Shown: one piece after another, positions 7,421-14,596 of the stretch
Position numbering within the stretch: position 1 is the first letter of the stretch
How the letters are laid out: every line of letters begins with the position of its first letter
Assembly (NCBI GenBank): GCA_947458335.1
Contig: CANGYW010000002.1
Span: forward strand, 1-41,436
Source of the DNA: Chitinophagaceae bacterium
GTDB taxonomy: Bacteria; Bacteroidota; Bacteroidia; Chitinophagales; Chitinophagaceae
Length of the DNA: 41,436 nt
Reading direction: 5' to 3'
Position numbers and translations under genes: made by a program
The notes under the pieces: generated by a model
What the model was told of the DNA's origin: nothing
Databases searched by the model: none
What the model saw: the letters and a program-made list of their open reading frames with translations, nothing else

Positions 7421-10201
7421 ATGAACCTAGCACACAAATTTAAGCCAAATTGCTGCTTGTTGGGGATTCTACTGGTGGGTTTAATTTATACCCAGCCGTG
7501 TATAACCACCGCTCAGGCTGCTTCATATGTTGGTTTTGGCTATTCGTTAACAGCAACCGATACGATCCCTAAGGGAAAACCTGCGGCCCCCGATAATCGG
7601 CCAGTGGAGCCTTCGCCACCAAAGCAACCAGTGCCTACGCAGCTAGGGGTAGCCGATTCACAGCAAGTAATCACTGATACGTTACAACGCATCCAAACTG
7701 ATACCTTTCGATTTAAAAAATCGCGGGATACACTTGAGGCGCCACTCAAATACGATGCTGCCGATTCTGCTGTGGTGCTTGTGCGTCGCAAAAAAGTGAT
7801 TCTTTATGGAAAGACCAACACATCCTATACCGACATGACGCTTACGGCCCCTAAGGTAGAGTTGGATCAGCAAACGCAGGTTGTTACGGCTGTTCGAACG
7901 GTAGATAGTACCGGAGCAACTCTAGATGCCGCTGTCTTTAAGACCGGTGAGACCGAAATGACCAACGATACGATCTTCTACAATTTTCGCACACAGGTGG
8001 GGGTTACCAAAAAAACGTATACGAAGCAAGGAGAGATGCTAGTGATTGGCGAGCAGGCCAAAAAGGTGAGCCCTACTACCACCTTTATCCGAGAGGCACG
8101 TTTTACTACTTGCATGCTCGATGAGCCACATTTTGCATTTGTGTCAGGAAAAATGAAGATGATCAACCAGCAGTTAGCTGTTTCGGGGCCAGCTCATCCT
8201 GAGTTTGAGGGGGTGCCGATGCCTATCTATGTACCCTTTGGTTTTTATCCGCTTAATCAGGGCCGGCATTCTGGGCTTATGCGGCCCAATTTTATGAACG
8301 ATGAATTAAGGGGGCTTGGGTTGCAGGGGATCGGCTATTACAAAGTGATCAATGATTATTGGGATGCACAGCTTACCGCCGATCTATTTTCGTACGGAGA
8401 GTGGGCCGCCGGTGCGCGTACCTCTTACCGAAGGCGCTATCGCTATAATGGCGGTTTCGGAATCGATTTTAGATCGTCAAAGCAAAATTTTAAGGGAGAT
8501 CCTGATTTCAACAAAACACGTGTATTTAATATTTCTTGGACGCATGCCGTTGATGGAAGAGCTCGTCCGGGCGTAACCTTTAGTGCCAATGTCAATGCAG
8601 GCTCTACCAAATACAACAGAAGTATACCTGGAAACGCAATACTTCCATTTCAAAACATGTTAGGGTCCTCAATCACCTTTTCAAAGAGTTGGAAGAATAA
8701 GCCATATAATCTTTCGCTCAGCGCTAATCATAACCAGAATAATAATATCGGGCTTATCAATATCTCTCTTCCCAACGGAGCCTTTACGTTAAATAATATA
8801 TATCCATTCGAGCGAAAAAACGCAGCCGGTGCGGCACGCTGGTACGAGAAACTGGCTATTGGATACAATGCTACTTTTTCTAACTCCTTTAGTTTTTATG
8901 ATACTATTACATATGGTCGAAATGGCAATAAACCCTTTTTGCGCTATTTGCTAGACACGGCCCAGTGGATGGCCAATCACTCTCTGCCCATTGTGCTGGC
9001 TTTGCCTCCTATTTTAGGAGGAAGGGTTATTGTCTCTCCGGGTATTAGTTACAACCAGAGTTGGTTTCAACAAGTAACCCGTTATAGATGGAATGCGAAC
9101 AGAAAAAAAGTTGATACTATCACTCAAAAAGGGCTGTTTATTGACCAGCGCGCTAGTGTTTCACTAGGATTCAATACCGCTCTGTATGGTATGTATCAGT
9201 TTAAACGCTCTCGGGTGATGGCCCTTCGCCATATTATGAGACCTCAGCTTGCTTTTAGCTATACACCAGACCTCAATAGAAATCGAATTTTGAGTACGCA
9301 AGTAGATTCGACAGGAAGAGTTCTTTATTACAACGATATGGGAGGTCAGTTTTTGTACAATACCGCAACACGTCGCTCTGGTTCCATACAATTTGGTCTC
9401 GATAACAACCTAGAGATGAAGTATCGATCTAAAAAGGATACTGGCAAGGCGGCAGTTAAAAAAGTGGTTTTGATCGACGGATTTGGTTTTAGCGCTACCT
9501 ACGATTTACTACGTGATTCAATGAATCTTTCGCGTGAGATTCCTTTCTATCTACGCACGACACTATTTGACAAGATTAATATTAATGCCTCGACCAGTTT
9601 GAATCCCTATCAAACCGATAAGAACGGTTTCGAGATCAACCGTTATGCTTGGCAGGGTGAACGCTTTCGTTTAGGTCGGATTACGTCGGGTAACATTGCT
9701 ATTGGCACTAATTTTCAAAGCAAGCCTAAGGATGCTAAAAAAGAGGAGACTCGAAAAAAACAGCTAGAAGAGAGACTCAGTGACCCGCTCTTGCAAGGCG
9801 ACCAGCAGCGATTGCTCGAGTATATGCAACAAAACCCGAATGAGTTTGTGGATTTTAATATTCAATGGCAGCTTAACTTTAGTTATTCTCTTTCATTCTT
9901 TAGCCGTCTTCGACCTGATTTTAGTGGCTACGATAAAGAATTCCAAAGCGGGGTCAACCTGGCCGGAAGTTTTAACCTAACTCCAAAGTGGAAGCTATCT
10001 GGCTCTGCCAGTATCGACATGACCCGAGGAGATGTTCAGTACTTAACAATGTCCATTAACCGAGACCTGCATTGTTGGCAGCTGGCTATTAATGTTATTC
10101 CAGTAGGATTTACGCGCTCATTTAATTTTACTATTTCTCCCAAAGCCTCTTTGCTGCAAGATCTTCGTATTAATCGTACTCGATTCTTTAGCGGGTTCTA
10201 A
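7421..10201 (+). CDS. lptD: Outer-membrane LPS assembly protein, LptD type
   Basis: The ORF track begins at 7070, but that part is antisense to the amidase. The ATG at 7421 gives a signal peptide (GILLVGLIYTQPCITTAQA) and follows a promoter box, so I take 926 aa. An OstA-like periplasmic domain covers about residues 80-220, with KKVILYGKTNTSYTDMTLTA and related strands. A large barrel region follows, with the conserved PMPIYVPFGFYPLNQGR and SGLMRPNF segments typical of Bacteroidota LptD_2 proteins. The chain ends in Phe, as expected for a protein inserted by BamA. The family forms the final pore that places LPS in the outer leaflet. The divergent OstA-like, MCE and amidase genes support an envelope role. 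It is convergent with ung, 37 bp away. Confidence 0.88.
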   Translation: MNLAHKFKPNCCLLGILLVGLIYTQPCITTAQAASYVGFGYSLTATDTIPKGKPAAPDNRPVEPSPPKQPVPTQLGVADSQQVITDTLQRIQTDTFRFKKSRDTLEAPLKYDAADSAVVLVRRKKVILYGKTNTSYTDMTLTAPKVELDQQTQVVTAVRTVDSTGATLDAAVFKTGETEMTNDTIFYNFRTQVGVTKKTYTKQGEMLVIGEQAKKVSPTTTFIREARFTTCMLDEPHFAFVSGKMKMINQQLAVSGPAHPEFEGVPMPIYVPFGFYPLNQGRHSGLMRPNFMNDELRGLGLQGIGYYKVINDYWDAQLTADLFSYGEWAAGARTSYRRRYRYNGGFGIDFRSSKQNFKGDPDFNKTRVFNISWTHAVDGRARPGVTFSANVNAGSTKYNRSIPGNAILPFQNMLGSSITFSKSWKNKPYNLSLSANHNQNNNIGLINISLPNGAFTLNNIYPFERKNAAGAARWYEKLAIGYNATFSNSFSFYDTITYGRNGNKPFLRYLLDTAQWMANHSLPIVLALPPILGGRVIVSPGISYNQSWFQQVTRYRWNANRKKVDTITQKGLFIDQRASVSLGFNTALYGMYQFKRSRVMALRHIMRPQLAFSYTPDLNRNRILSTQVDSTGRVLYYNDMGGQFLYNTATRRSGSIQFGLDNNLEMKYRSKKDTGKAAVKKVVLIDGFGFSATYDLLRDSMNLSREIPFYLRTTLFDKININASTSLNPYQTDKNGFEINRYAWQGERFRLGRITSGNIAIGTNFQSKPKDAKKEETRKKQLEERLSDPLLQGDQQRLLEYMQQNPNEFVDFNIQWQLNFSYSLSFFSRLRPDFSGYDKEFQSGVNLAGSFNLTPKWKLSGSASIDMTRGDVQYLTMSINRDLHCWQLAINVIPVGFTRSFNFTISPKASLLQDLRINRTRFFSGF

Positions 10202-10238
10202 TTTTCTTTGTTCTTTTCTTAAGAAAGTAGTGGTATTG

Positions 10239-10910
10239 CTACGGTTGCCAGTCTATGGGATCAATACCGTTTTTTACCAGGTATTGATTCGCTTCCGAAA
10301 AATGCCGACATCCCAAAAACCCCTGGTGGGCAGATAATGGGGAGGGGTGTGCTGCTTTTAATACCAAATGTTTCTTTTCATCGATCAACACACTTTTCTC
10401 TTTGGCGAATTTTCCCCACAGCATAAAGACCAGCTTTTCTCTTTTTTCGCTTAGTCGGCTGATCACCGTATCGGTAAAGGTGGCCCATCCGATCTGGGCA
10501 TGGCTCATAGGTTCTCCTTGTCGAACGGTAAGGGAGGCGTTCAACAGAAAGACCCCCCGCTGTGCCCAGCGCGTCAGATCTCCTTGCGAAGGCATGGAGA
10601 GACCTACGTCGCTTTGAAGTTCCTTAAAGATATTTAGTAGCGAAGGTGGCAAGGCCACTCCGGCAGGAACAGAGAAGCTGAGTCCATGGGCCTGTCCCGG
10701 TCCATGGTAGGGGTCTTGACCCAATATAACTACTTTGACATTTTGGAAAGGGGTAGCGTCGAAGGCATTGAAAATGAATTTTCCAGAAGGGTAAATAGTC
10801 TTTCCTAGCTGCTTTTCTGTTTTTAGATGATGCACCAATTGCCTAAAATAGGACTTACTGAATTCCTCTTTCAGAACGGCCATCCAAGAGGGCTCGATCG
10901 ATACCTTCAT
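10239..10910 (-). CDS. ung: Uracil-DNA glycosylase
   Basis: This family 1 enzyme removes uracil from DNA at the start of base excision repair. From the ATG at 10910 it is 223 aa, the usual length. The water-activating loop is VILGQDPYHGP with Asp66, the uracil-binding region includes GVFLLNASLTVR, and the DNA-intercalating motif is HPSPLSA with His188. The longer ORF-track start (10952) is rejected because a TATCTTTG promoter box lies between it and this ATG. The neighbours are functionally unrelated: lptD is convergent and a small ORF sits upstream. Confidence 0.97.
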   Translation of the reverse strand: MKVSIEPSWMAVLKEEFSKSYFRQLVHHLKTEKQLGKTIYPSGKFIFNAFDATPFQNVKVVILGQDPYHGPGQAHGLSFSVPAGVALPPSLLNIFKELQSDVGLSMPSQGDLTRWAQRGVFLLNASLTVRQGEPMSHAQIGWATFTDTVISRLSEKREKLVFMLWGKFAKEKSVLIDEKKHLVLKAAHPSPLSAHQGFLGCRHFSEANQYLVKNGIDPIDWQP

Positions 10911-10923
10911 CCACTTGTTTTGG

Positions 10924-10931
10924 CAAAGATA
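10924..10931 (-). promoter_or_regulatory. -7 promoter element TATCTTTG for ung
   Basis: TATCTTTG on the minus strand fits TAnnTTTG and ends 13 nt before the ATG at 10910. It decides the ung start, because the upstream ORF-track start would lie outside the transcript. Confidence 0.65.
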
Positions 10932-10972
10932 AGAGGGGTCTTGCCTGTGCACCGTTTTTAAGTGCTAGGTGT

Positions 10973-11212
10973 CTAGTTTTTGTGATGCTCCAAGTCGTAG
11001 ATCGTTCTATAGTGGTCAATAAATAAATGAAAACAATAATGCACAAACGGCAGCTCGGGCATTTCCATTAAGTAGTTTTTTTCGAGCTCTTCAATGTGAT
11101 GCTCCACGTAGTGATAAAACTGTCGGCCGACCTCGTCTAATTCGGAGGGGCTTATTTGTGTTGGCAAAGGATAAGGGTTTTTATGTCGACAATTTACGTA
11201 TACAATTTTCAA
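10973..11212 (-). CDS. Small uncharacterised protein (79 aa)
   Basis: I do not recognise this product. It is 79 aa, rich in His, Tyr and acidic residues (HYVEHHIEELEKNY, YCFHLFIDHYRTIYDLEHH), and looks like a compact helical cytosolic protein with no signal peptide or membrane segment. It is the only long ORF in this stretch and does not shadow another gene. The start is uncertain. The track start is a TTG at 11212, an in-frame stop lies five codons upstream, and the first in-frame ATG is near residue 48. It ends 62 bp before the ung start. A real gene is more likely than not, given the protein-like composition, but a comparison with related genomes would decide. Confidence 0.5.
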   Translation of the reverse strand: MKIVYVNCRHKNPYPLPTQISPSELDEVGRQFYHYVEHHIEELEKNYLMEMPELPFVHYCFHLFIDHYRTIYDLEHHKN

Positions 11213-11421
11213 ATATTTCAGTATTTACACTTAAAATTAAAATTTATTTAAATTATAAGTAATAAGATTTACACCAATTCGAATTATATGTTAGTATGTA
11301 TTTAGCTATTTATTAGCTGTAAATAAAATGTTCTTTGACTGGATTTTGGAAGATCAAACTAATAATTTCAATTGTGTTACTAGCTGGATAAAAAGCGGCC
11401 GATTAAAATTTCGAAGCTTCA
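11213..11421. other. AT-rich intergenic region, the longest gap in the window
   Basis: These 209 bp lie between the divergent small ORF and the response regulator. The first half is strikingly AT-rich with runs of A and T. It contains a perfect palindrome AATTCGAATT (11276-11285) and an inverted repeat AGCTA-TTTAT-TAGCT (11304-11318). I find no consensus TAnnTTTG box in either direction and no RNA gene. It probably holds the control region of one or both flanking genes. Confidence 0.5.
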
Positions 11422-12084
11422 ATGAAAGTCCTGTTATCTTTCGATACGCATTTACTGGCAGAGGGTATTGCGAAGCTGCTGTTACAGCTATCGGACGGTT
11501 TGCAGTGTGAGCTGGCGCCTCCCGGCACTATGACGACTGAGTGCTTGCTCTCTTCCGATTTCGATCTTTTGCTCCTCGATGCAGATTCCGTCGAGGCTGA
11601 TGCCAGCGCTTTGTTAACAGCGATTAAGAAAAATGCTCCTTCCAAAAAAGTGATCTTTGTTTGCAATAAACTGGAGAATAATGTGCTGAAGGCTTATCGC
11701 AATGGCCTGGATGGTTGTTTCTCAAAAAAAGATAATGCAGAGTCGGTATTGGCGGCGCTATCCAATGTTCTGGACGGCAAGGTGTACGTTCCTCAAAGTA
11801 TTATCATGAATATTCTATACGAAGGGTTTGTTTTTACAGGGTTTGATTATCGATTGAATCTGCTCAGCAGGCGGGAGATGACTGTGCTTGAAAAGATCGC
11901 CGATGGGCATAGCATGAAAGAGGCTGCCCATCAACTCAACTTGTCTGCATCGACTCTCTCTACCCACAAGCAGCGAATTATGAAGAAGCTAGGATTAGCA
12001 GGCGGACAAGAGTTCAATAACTTTATTAGGGCATTTGGCCATATGCAAAAAAGCCCCGCCAAATTTGGCGAGGCTGTAAAGTGA
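11422..12084 (+). CDS. LuxR/NarL-type response regulator with a partly degenerate receiver
   Basis: The product is 220 aa. The N-terminal 1-120 resembles a receiver domain, with hydrophobic strands, a candidate phospho-acceptor in LLLLDAD (Asp53) and a Lys in GCFSKKD (about 102). The acidic pair near the N-terminus is reduced to one Asp (LLSFDTH), and the usual Thr/Ser position reads VIFVCN, so normal phosphorylation is uncertain. The C-terminal helix-turn-helix (about 148-195) is a clear GerE/LuxR type: LSRREMTVLEKIADGHSMKEAA, then STLSTHKQRIMKKL. No histidine kinase gene is adjacent. The stop codon overlaps the 3' end of the convergent tRNA gene by 3 nt, and the last codons also contain the tRNA terminator on the opposite strand. 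The target genes are unknown. Confidence 0.85.
   Translation: MKVLLSFDTHLLAEGIAKLLLQLSDGLQCELAPPGTMTTECLLSSDFDLLLLDADSVEADASALLTAIKKNAPSKKVIFVCNKLENNVLKAYRNGLDGCFSKKDNAESVLAALSNVLDGKVYVPQSIIMNILYEGFVFTGFDYRLNLLSRREMTVLEKIADGHSMKEAAHQLNLSASTLSTHKQRIMKKLGLAGGQEFNNFIRAFGHMQKSPAKFGEAVK
12047..12075 (-). terminator. Rho-independent terminator of tRNA-Arg, inside the response-regulator 3' end
   Basis: On the minus strand the sequence reads AGCCTCGCCAAATTTGGCGG followed by GGCTTTTTT. That is a strong GC-rich hairpin (4 bp, one mismatch, then further pairs around an A/T-rich loop) with a run of Ts, starting 7 nt after the tRNA 3' end. On the plus strand no T run follows, so it works only for the tRNA direction. 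It lies within the final codons of the response regulator. Confidence 0.8.
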
Positions 12085-12155
12085 TCCGGATTGGATTCAA
12101 ACCAATGACCTGCTGCTTAGAAGGCAGCTGCTCTATTCAACTGAGCTACCGGACC
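12082..12155 (-). tRNA. tRNA-Arg (anticodon TCT)
   Basis: A 74-nt cloverleaf can be folded by eye on the minus strand. The acceptor stem is GGTCCGG with CCGGATC (one G-T pair). Linker TA leads to D stem GCTC/GAGC, anticodon stem GCTGC/GCAGC around loop CTTCTAA (anticodon TCT), variable AGGTC, T stem ATTGG/CCAAT around TTTGAAT, and discriminator A. The 3' CCA is not encoded, so it must be added by a nucleotidyltransferase. The anticodon reads AGA, and AGG by wobble. It has its own promoter and terminator, and its last three bases overlap the stop codon of the convergent regulator gene. Confidence 0.97.
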
Positions 12156-12180
12156 AGTACCTCTATCTTATAGGGTTGCG

Positions 12181-12211
12181 CAAAGTTACATTTCTTTAAC
12201 TTGCGGAACAA
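12181..12211 (-). promoter_or_regulatory. Full Bacteroidota promoter of tRNA-Arg (TTG-N20-TAACTTTG)
   Basis: On the minus strand TTG (12211-12209), a 20-nt spacer and TAACTTTG (12188-12181) match the -33/-7 consensus closely. The -7 box ends 25 nt before the tRNA 5' end. The -33 element lies only 9 nt upstream of the hutH start codon on the other strand, so this promoter must overlap any hutH promoter. Confidence 0.75.
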
Positions 12212-12220
12212 ACCGCTATC

Positions 12221-13801
12221 ATGTCTGCTGTCTTTTATTATGGTGCTGATTCGCTTTCTGTAGCCTCAGCCCTTGCTATTGCCAAGGGGGCTTGTAAGGG
12301 TAAAATCAGTCAAGATACAGCCATTCGGGTCAAGCGTTCTCAATCGGATGTGGAACATATCGTTTCTTCGGGAAAAACAGTATATGGTATCAATACTGGT
12401 TTTGGTATTCTGGCTAATACGGCTATTTCTGAATCCGATACAGCTACTCTACAACATAAGATATTGCAAAGTCATAGTGTGGGTGTGGGCGAGCCATTAC
12501 CTCTCGAAGTAGCCAAGTTGATGCTAATTACCAAGGCGCATGCACTTGCCAAGGGCTACAGTGGTATTCGCCTTTCAACGCTAGAGCGAATAGTTTGGCA
12601 CATCGACAATAATGTAATTCCTGTGGTGCCTGAAAAGGGTAGTGTGGGGGCTTCGGGTGATCTGTCTCCGCTTGCGCATCTTTTTTTGCCACTCATCGGA
12701 CTTGGCGAAGTGCTGGTACCCGGCGCAAAGGAGGGGAGTTACGAGCGGATGACGGCCGCAGATTACCTCTCGGCCAAGGGCGTCGATCCCCTTTCGTTAG
12801 GTCCAAAAGAGGGGCTGGCGCTTATTAATGGAACCCAATTTATTTTATCATTTGCAATTAAGTCAGTACAACGTTTACACAACTGCCTAGAAGCGGCCGA
12901 TATTATTGGTGCCATGAGCCTCGAAGCGCTTACAGGTACCAAAACACCGTTTGATGCCCGGCTGCACGCACTGCGGCCATATGCTGGAAACCAATTAGTG
13001 GCACAAAGACTTCGGGTGTTGCTTCAAGATTCGGCCATCATGGAGAGTCATGTGGATTGTGGTCGCGTGCAAGATCCTTATTCGTTGCGGTGCATGCCGC
13101 AGGTTCATGGCGCTTCTCGCAATAGCTGGTTGCACCTGGCCGAACTAACACAGATCGAGTTGAATTCGGTAACAGATAACCCCGTGTTGCTAGAGGGCGG
13201 TGAGTCGGTTAGTGGTGGTAATTTTCATGGACAGCCGCTGGCCATACCACTCGATTATGCGAGTGTGGCGGCCGCTGAGCTGGGAAATATCAGTGATCGT
13301 CGTTGCTATTTATTACTAGAGGGAAAATGGGGCCTGCCTGTGCTATTGATGAACAATGTGGGCCTGAATAGCGGATTTATGATTCCTCAGTATACGACGG
13401 CGGCCCTGGTTACCGAAAATAAAACGCTTTGTTTTCCGGCTAGCGCCGACAGTATTCCCACCTCGCTGGGGCAAGAAGATCACGTGTCGATGGGTAGTAT
13501 CAGTGGCAGGAAGCTTGGGCAGATTATCGATAATTTGGAGTATATATTGGCTATCGAATTGTTATCGGCAGCTCAGGCCATTGAGTTTAGAAGACCGTTG
13601 AGGAGTTCATCAATTTTAGAATTTGCCCATTCTTACGTGCGCGATCATGTAAGTTTTGCAGAGGAGGATCGAATATTTTCTTTGGATGTTGAGCGAGTAG
13701 CTTCTTTGCTGCGCTCTTTTGATTTTGTAGAAAAGATTAGTCAATTCGCCATTGCCGAAGGGCGACCCTTAAATAAGGGATATGAGCAATTCGGGCTTTG
13801 A
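12221..13801 (+). CDS. hutH: Histidine ammonia-lyase
   Basis: It converts L-histidine to urocanate and ammonia, the first step of histidine degradation, in the cytosol. The 526-aa product carries the Ala-Ser-Gly triad that cyclises into the MIO cofactor (GSVGASGDLSPLAH, residues 144-146). It also has the catalytic Tyr region VYGINTGFG (Tyr55) and the downstream MPQVHG, NSVTDNP and SGGNFHGQP motifs. The choice of HAL over phenylalanine or tyrosine ammonia-lyase rests on overall similarity and on hutU being near. The ATG at 12221 gives a normal N-terminus, and the protein is slightly longer than typical HutH (about 510 aa). No good TAnnTTTG box was found; TACATTTC 26 nt upstream is a near match. 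hutI and formiminoglutamate-processing genes are not in the window. Confidence 0.95.
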   Translation: MSAVFYYGADSLSVASALAIAKGACKGKISQDTAIRVKRSQSDVEHIVSSGKTVYGINTGFGILANTAISESDTATLQHKILQSHSVGVGEPLPLEVAKLMLITKAHALAKGYSGIRLSTLERIVWHIDNNVIPVVPEKGSVGASGDLSPLAHLFLPLIGLGEVLVPGAKEGSYERMTAADYLSAKGVDPLSLGPKEGLALINGTQFILSFAIKSVQRLHNCLEAADIIGAMSLEALTGTKTPFDARLHALRPYAGNQLVAQRLRVLLQDSAIMESHVDCGRVQDPYSLRCMPQVHGASRNSWLHLAELTQIELNSVTDNPVLLEGGESVSGGNFHGQPLAIPLDYASVAAAELGNISDRRCYLLLEGKWGLPVLLMNNVGLNSGFMIPQYTTAALVTENKTLCFPASADSIPTSLGQEDHVSMGSISGRKLGQIIDNLEYILAIELLSAAQAIEFRRPLRSSSILEFAHSYVRDHVSFAEEDRIFSLDVERVASLLRSFDFVEKISQFAIAEGRPLNKGYEQFGL

Positions 13802-13823
13802 GCCAGCTCTTCAATTCGATTAA

Positions 13824-14540
13824 TTACTCATGTAAGCTGTAATCAGCGGTTTCTAATGCCAGCTGAACCATGGGAAGTAGTGCCTTTTCGCGCTGTTCGG
13901 GGCTAATCTTTTGTTTGGCAGCGATCAGGTCAGAAACGGTGAGTAAGCAAGCCGCCTTCTTTCCACAGTGTTTGGCATTGGCAAAAAGGGCAAATGACTC
14001 CATCTCTACCGCCAGGCAGTTGTGTTGCATGGCCAGGGGCGAGAATCCTTCTTGGTTCGAGTAAAATACATCGCTGGAGTGAATGGCCCCGCAGCGCAAG
14101 GGCCATGATTTTTTTGCTGATACCTTATTGATAGTTTCAAAAATATCTCCTTGATTGCTTATCACCGATTCTTTTATTCCCCAGGCATATAGGGCAAATG
14201 TCGATTCACTTACCGCTTCTTTTACGTTGATCAAGTCAAAAAGTTGCAGTTCGGGATCATAGGCTCCACATGTGCCAATTCGGATAATCGTGTCTACATT
14301 ATACTCCGTGTAAAGTTCATAGGAGTAAATGCCAATCGAGGGACAACCCATGCCGCTGGCGCCCACACTAATTTGTTTATTTTGATAAATCCCGGTATAG
14401 AATAAGCAATTACGGGTTTCGCTCACCAGGCGGGGTGACGATAAAAACTCACTGGCAATGAACTTTGCTCTCAACGGATCTCCTGAAAGCAAGACAAGAG
14501 GGGCTATTTCGCCAGGTCTGGCACTAATGTGTATGCTCAT
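13824..14540 (-). CDS. deoD: DeoD-type purine-nucleoside phosphorylase
   Basis: This enzyme family splits (deoxy)nucleosides with phosphate to give the base and (deoxy)ribose-1-phosphate. The 238-aa length and the motifs fit the hexameric DeoD/Udp class: LLSGDPLRAKFIA for phosphate binding, SGMGCPSIGIY, IRIGTCGA, LAVEMESFALF for ribose binding, and LTVSDLI, whose Asp is the catalytic acid in PNPs. The retained Asp favours purine specificity, although uridine phosphorylases share much of the fold. It lies between hutH and hutU on the opposite strand, convergent with hutH (22 bp gap) and divergent from hutU. Nothing visible ties it to histidine use. Confidence 0.88.
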   Translation of the reverse strand: MSIHISARPGEIAPLVLLSGDPLRAKFIASEFLSSPRLVSETRNCLFYTGIYQNKQISVGASGMGCPSIGIYSYELYTEYNVDTIIRIGTCGAYDPELQLFDLINVKEAVSESTFALYAWGIKESVISNQGDIFETINKVSAKKSWPLRCGAIHSSDVFYSNQEGFSPLAMQHNCLAVEMESFALFANAKHCGKKAACLLTVSDLIAAKQKISPEQREKALLPMVQLALETADYSLHE

Positions 14541-14566
14541 GGTGAAGTCTTCAGCGACAAGATATG

Positions 14567-14574
14567 TATTTTTG
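14567..14574 (+). promoter_or_regulatory. -7 promoter element TATTTTTG for hutU
   Basis: TATTTTTG matches TAnnTTTG and ends 22 nt before the ATG at 14597. It overlaps the first codons of the longer ORF-track version (start 14564), so the internal ATG is preferred. Confidence 0.6.
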
Positions 14575-14596
14575 CCCTGCGATAAAAAAGCTTGCC

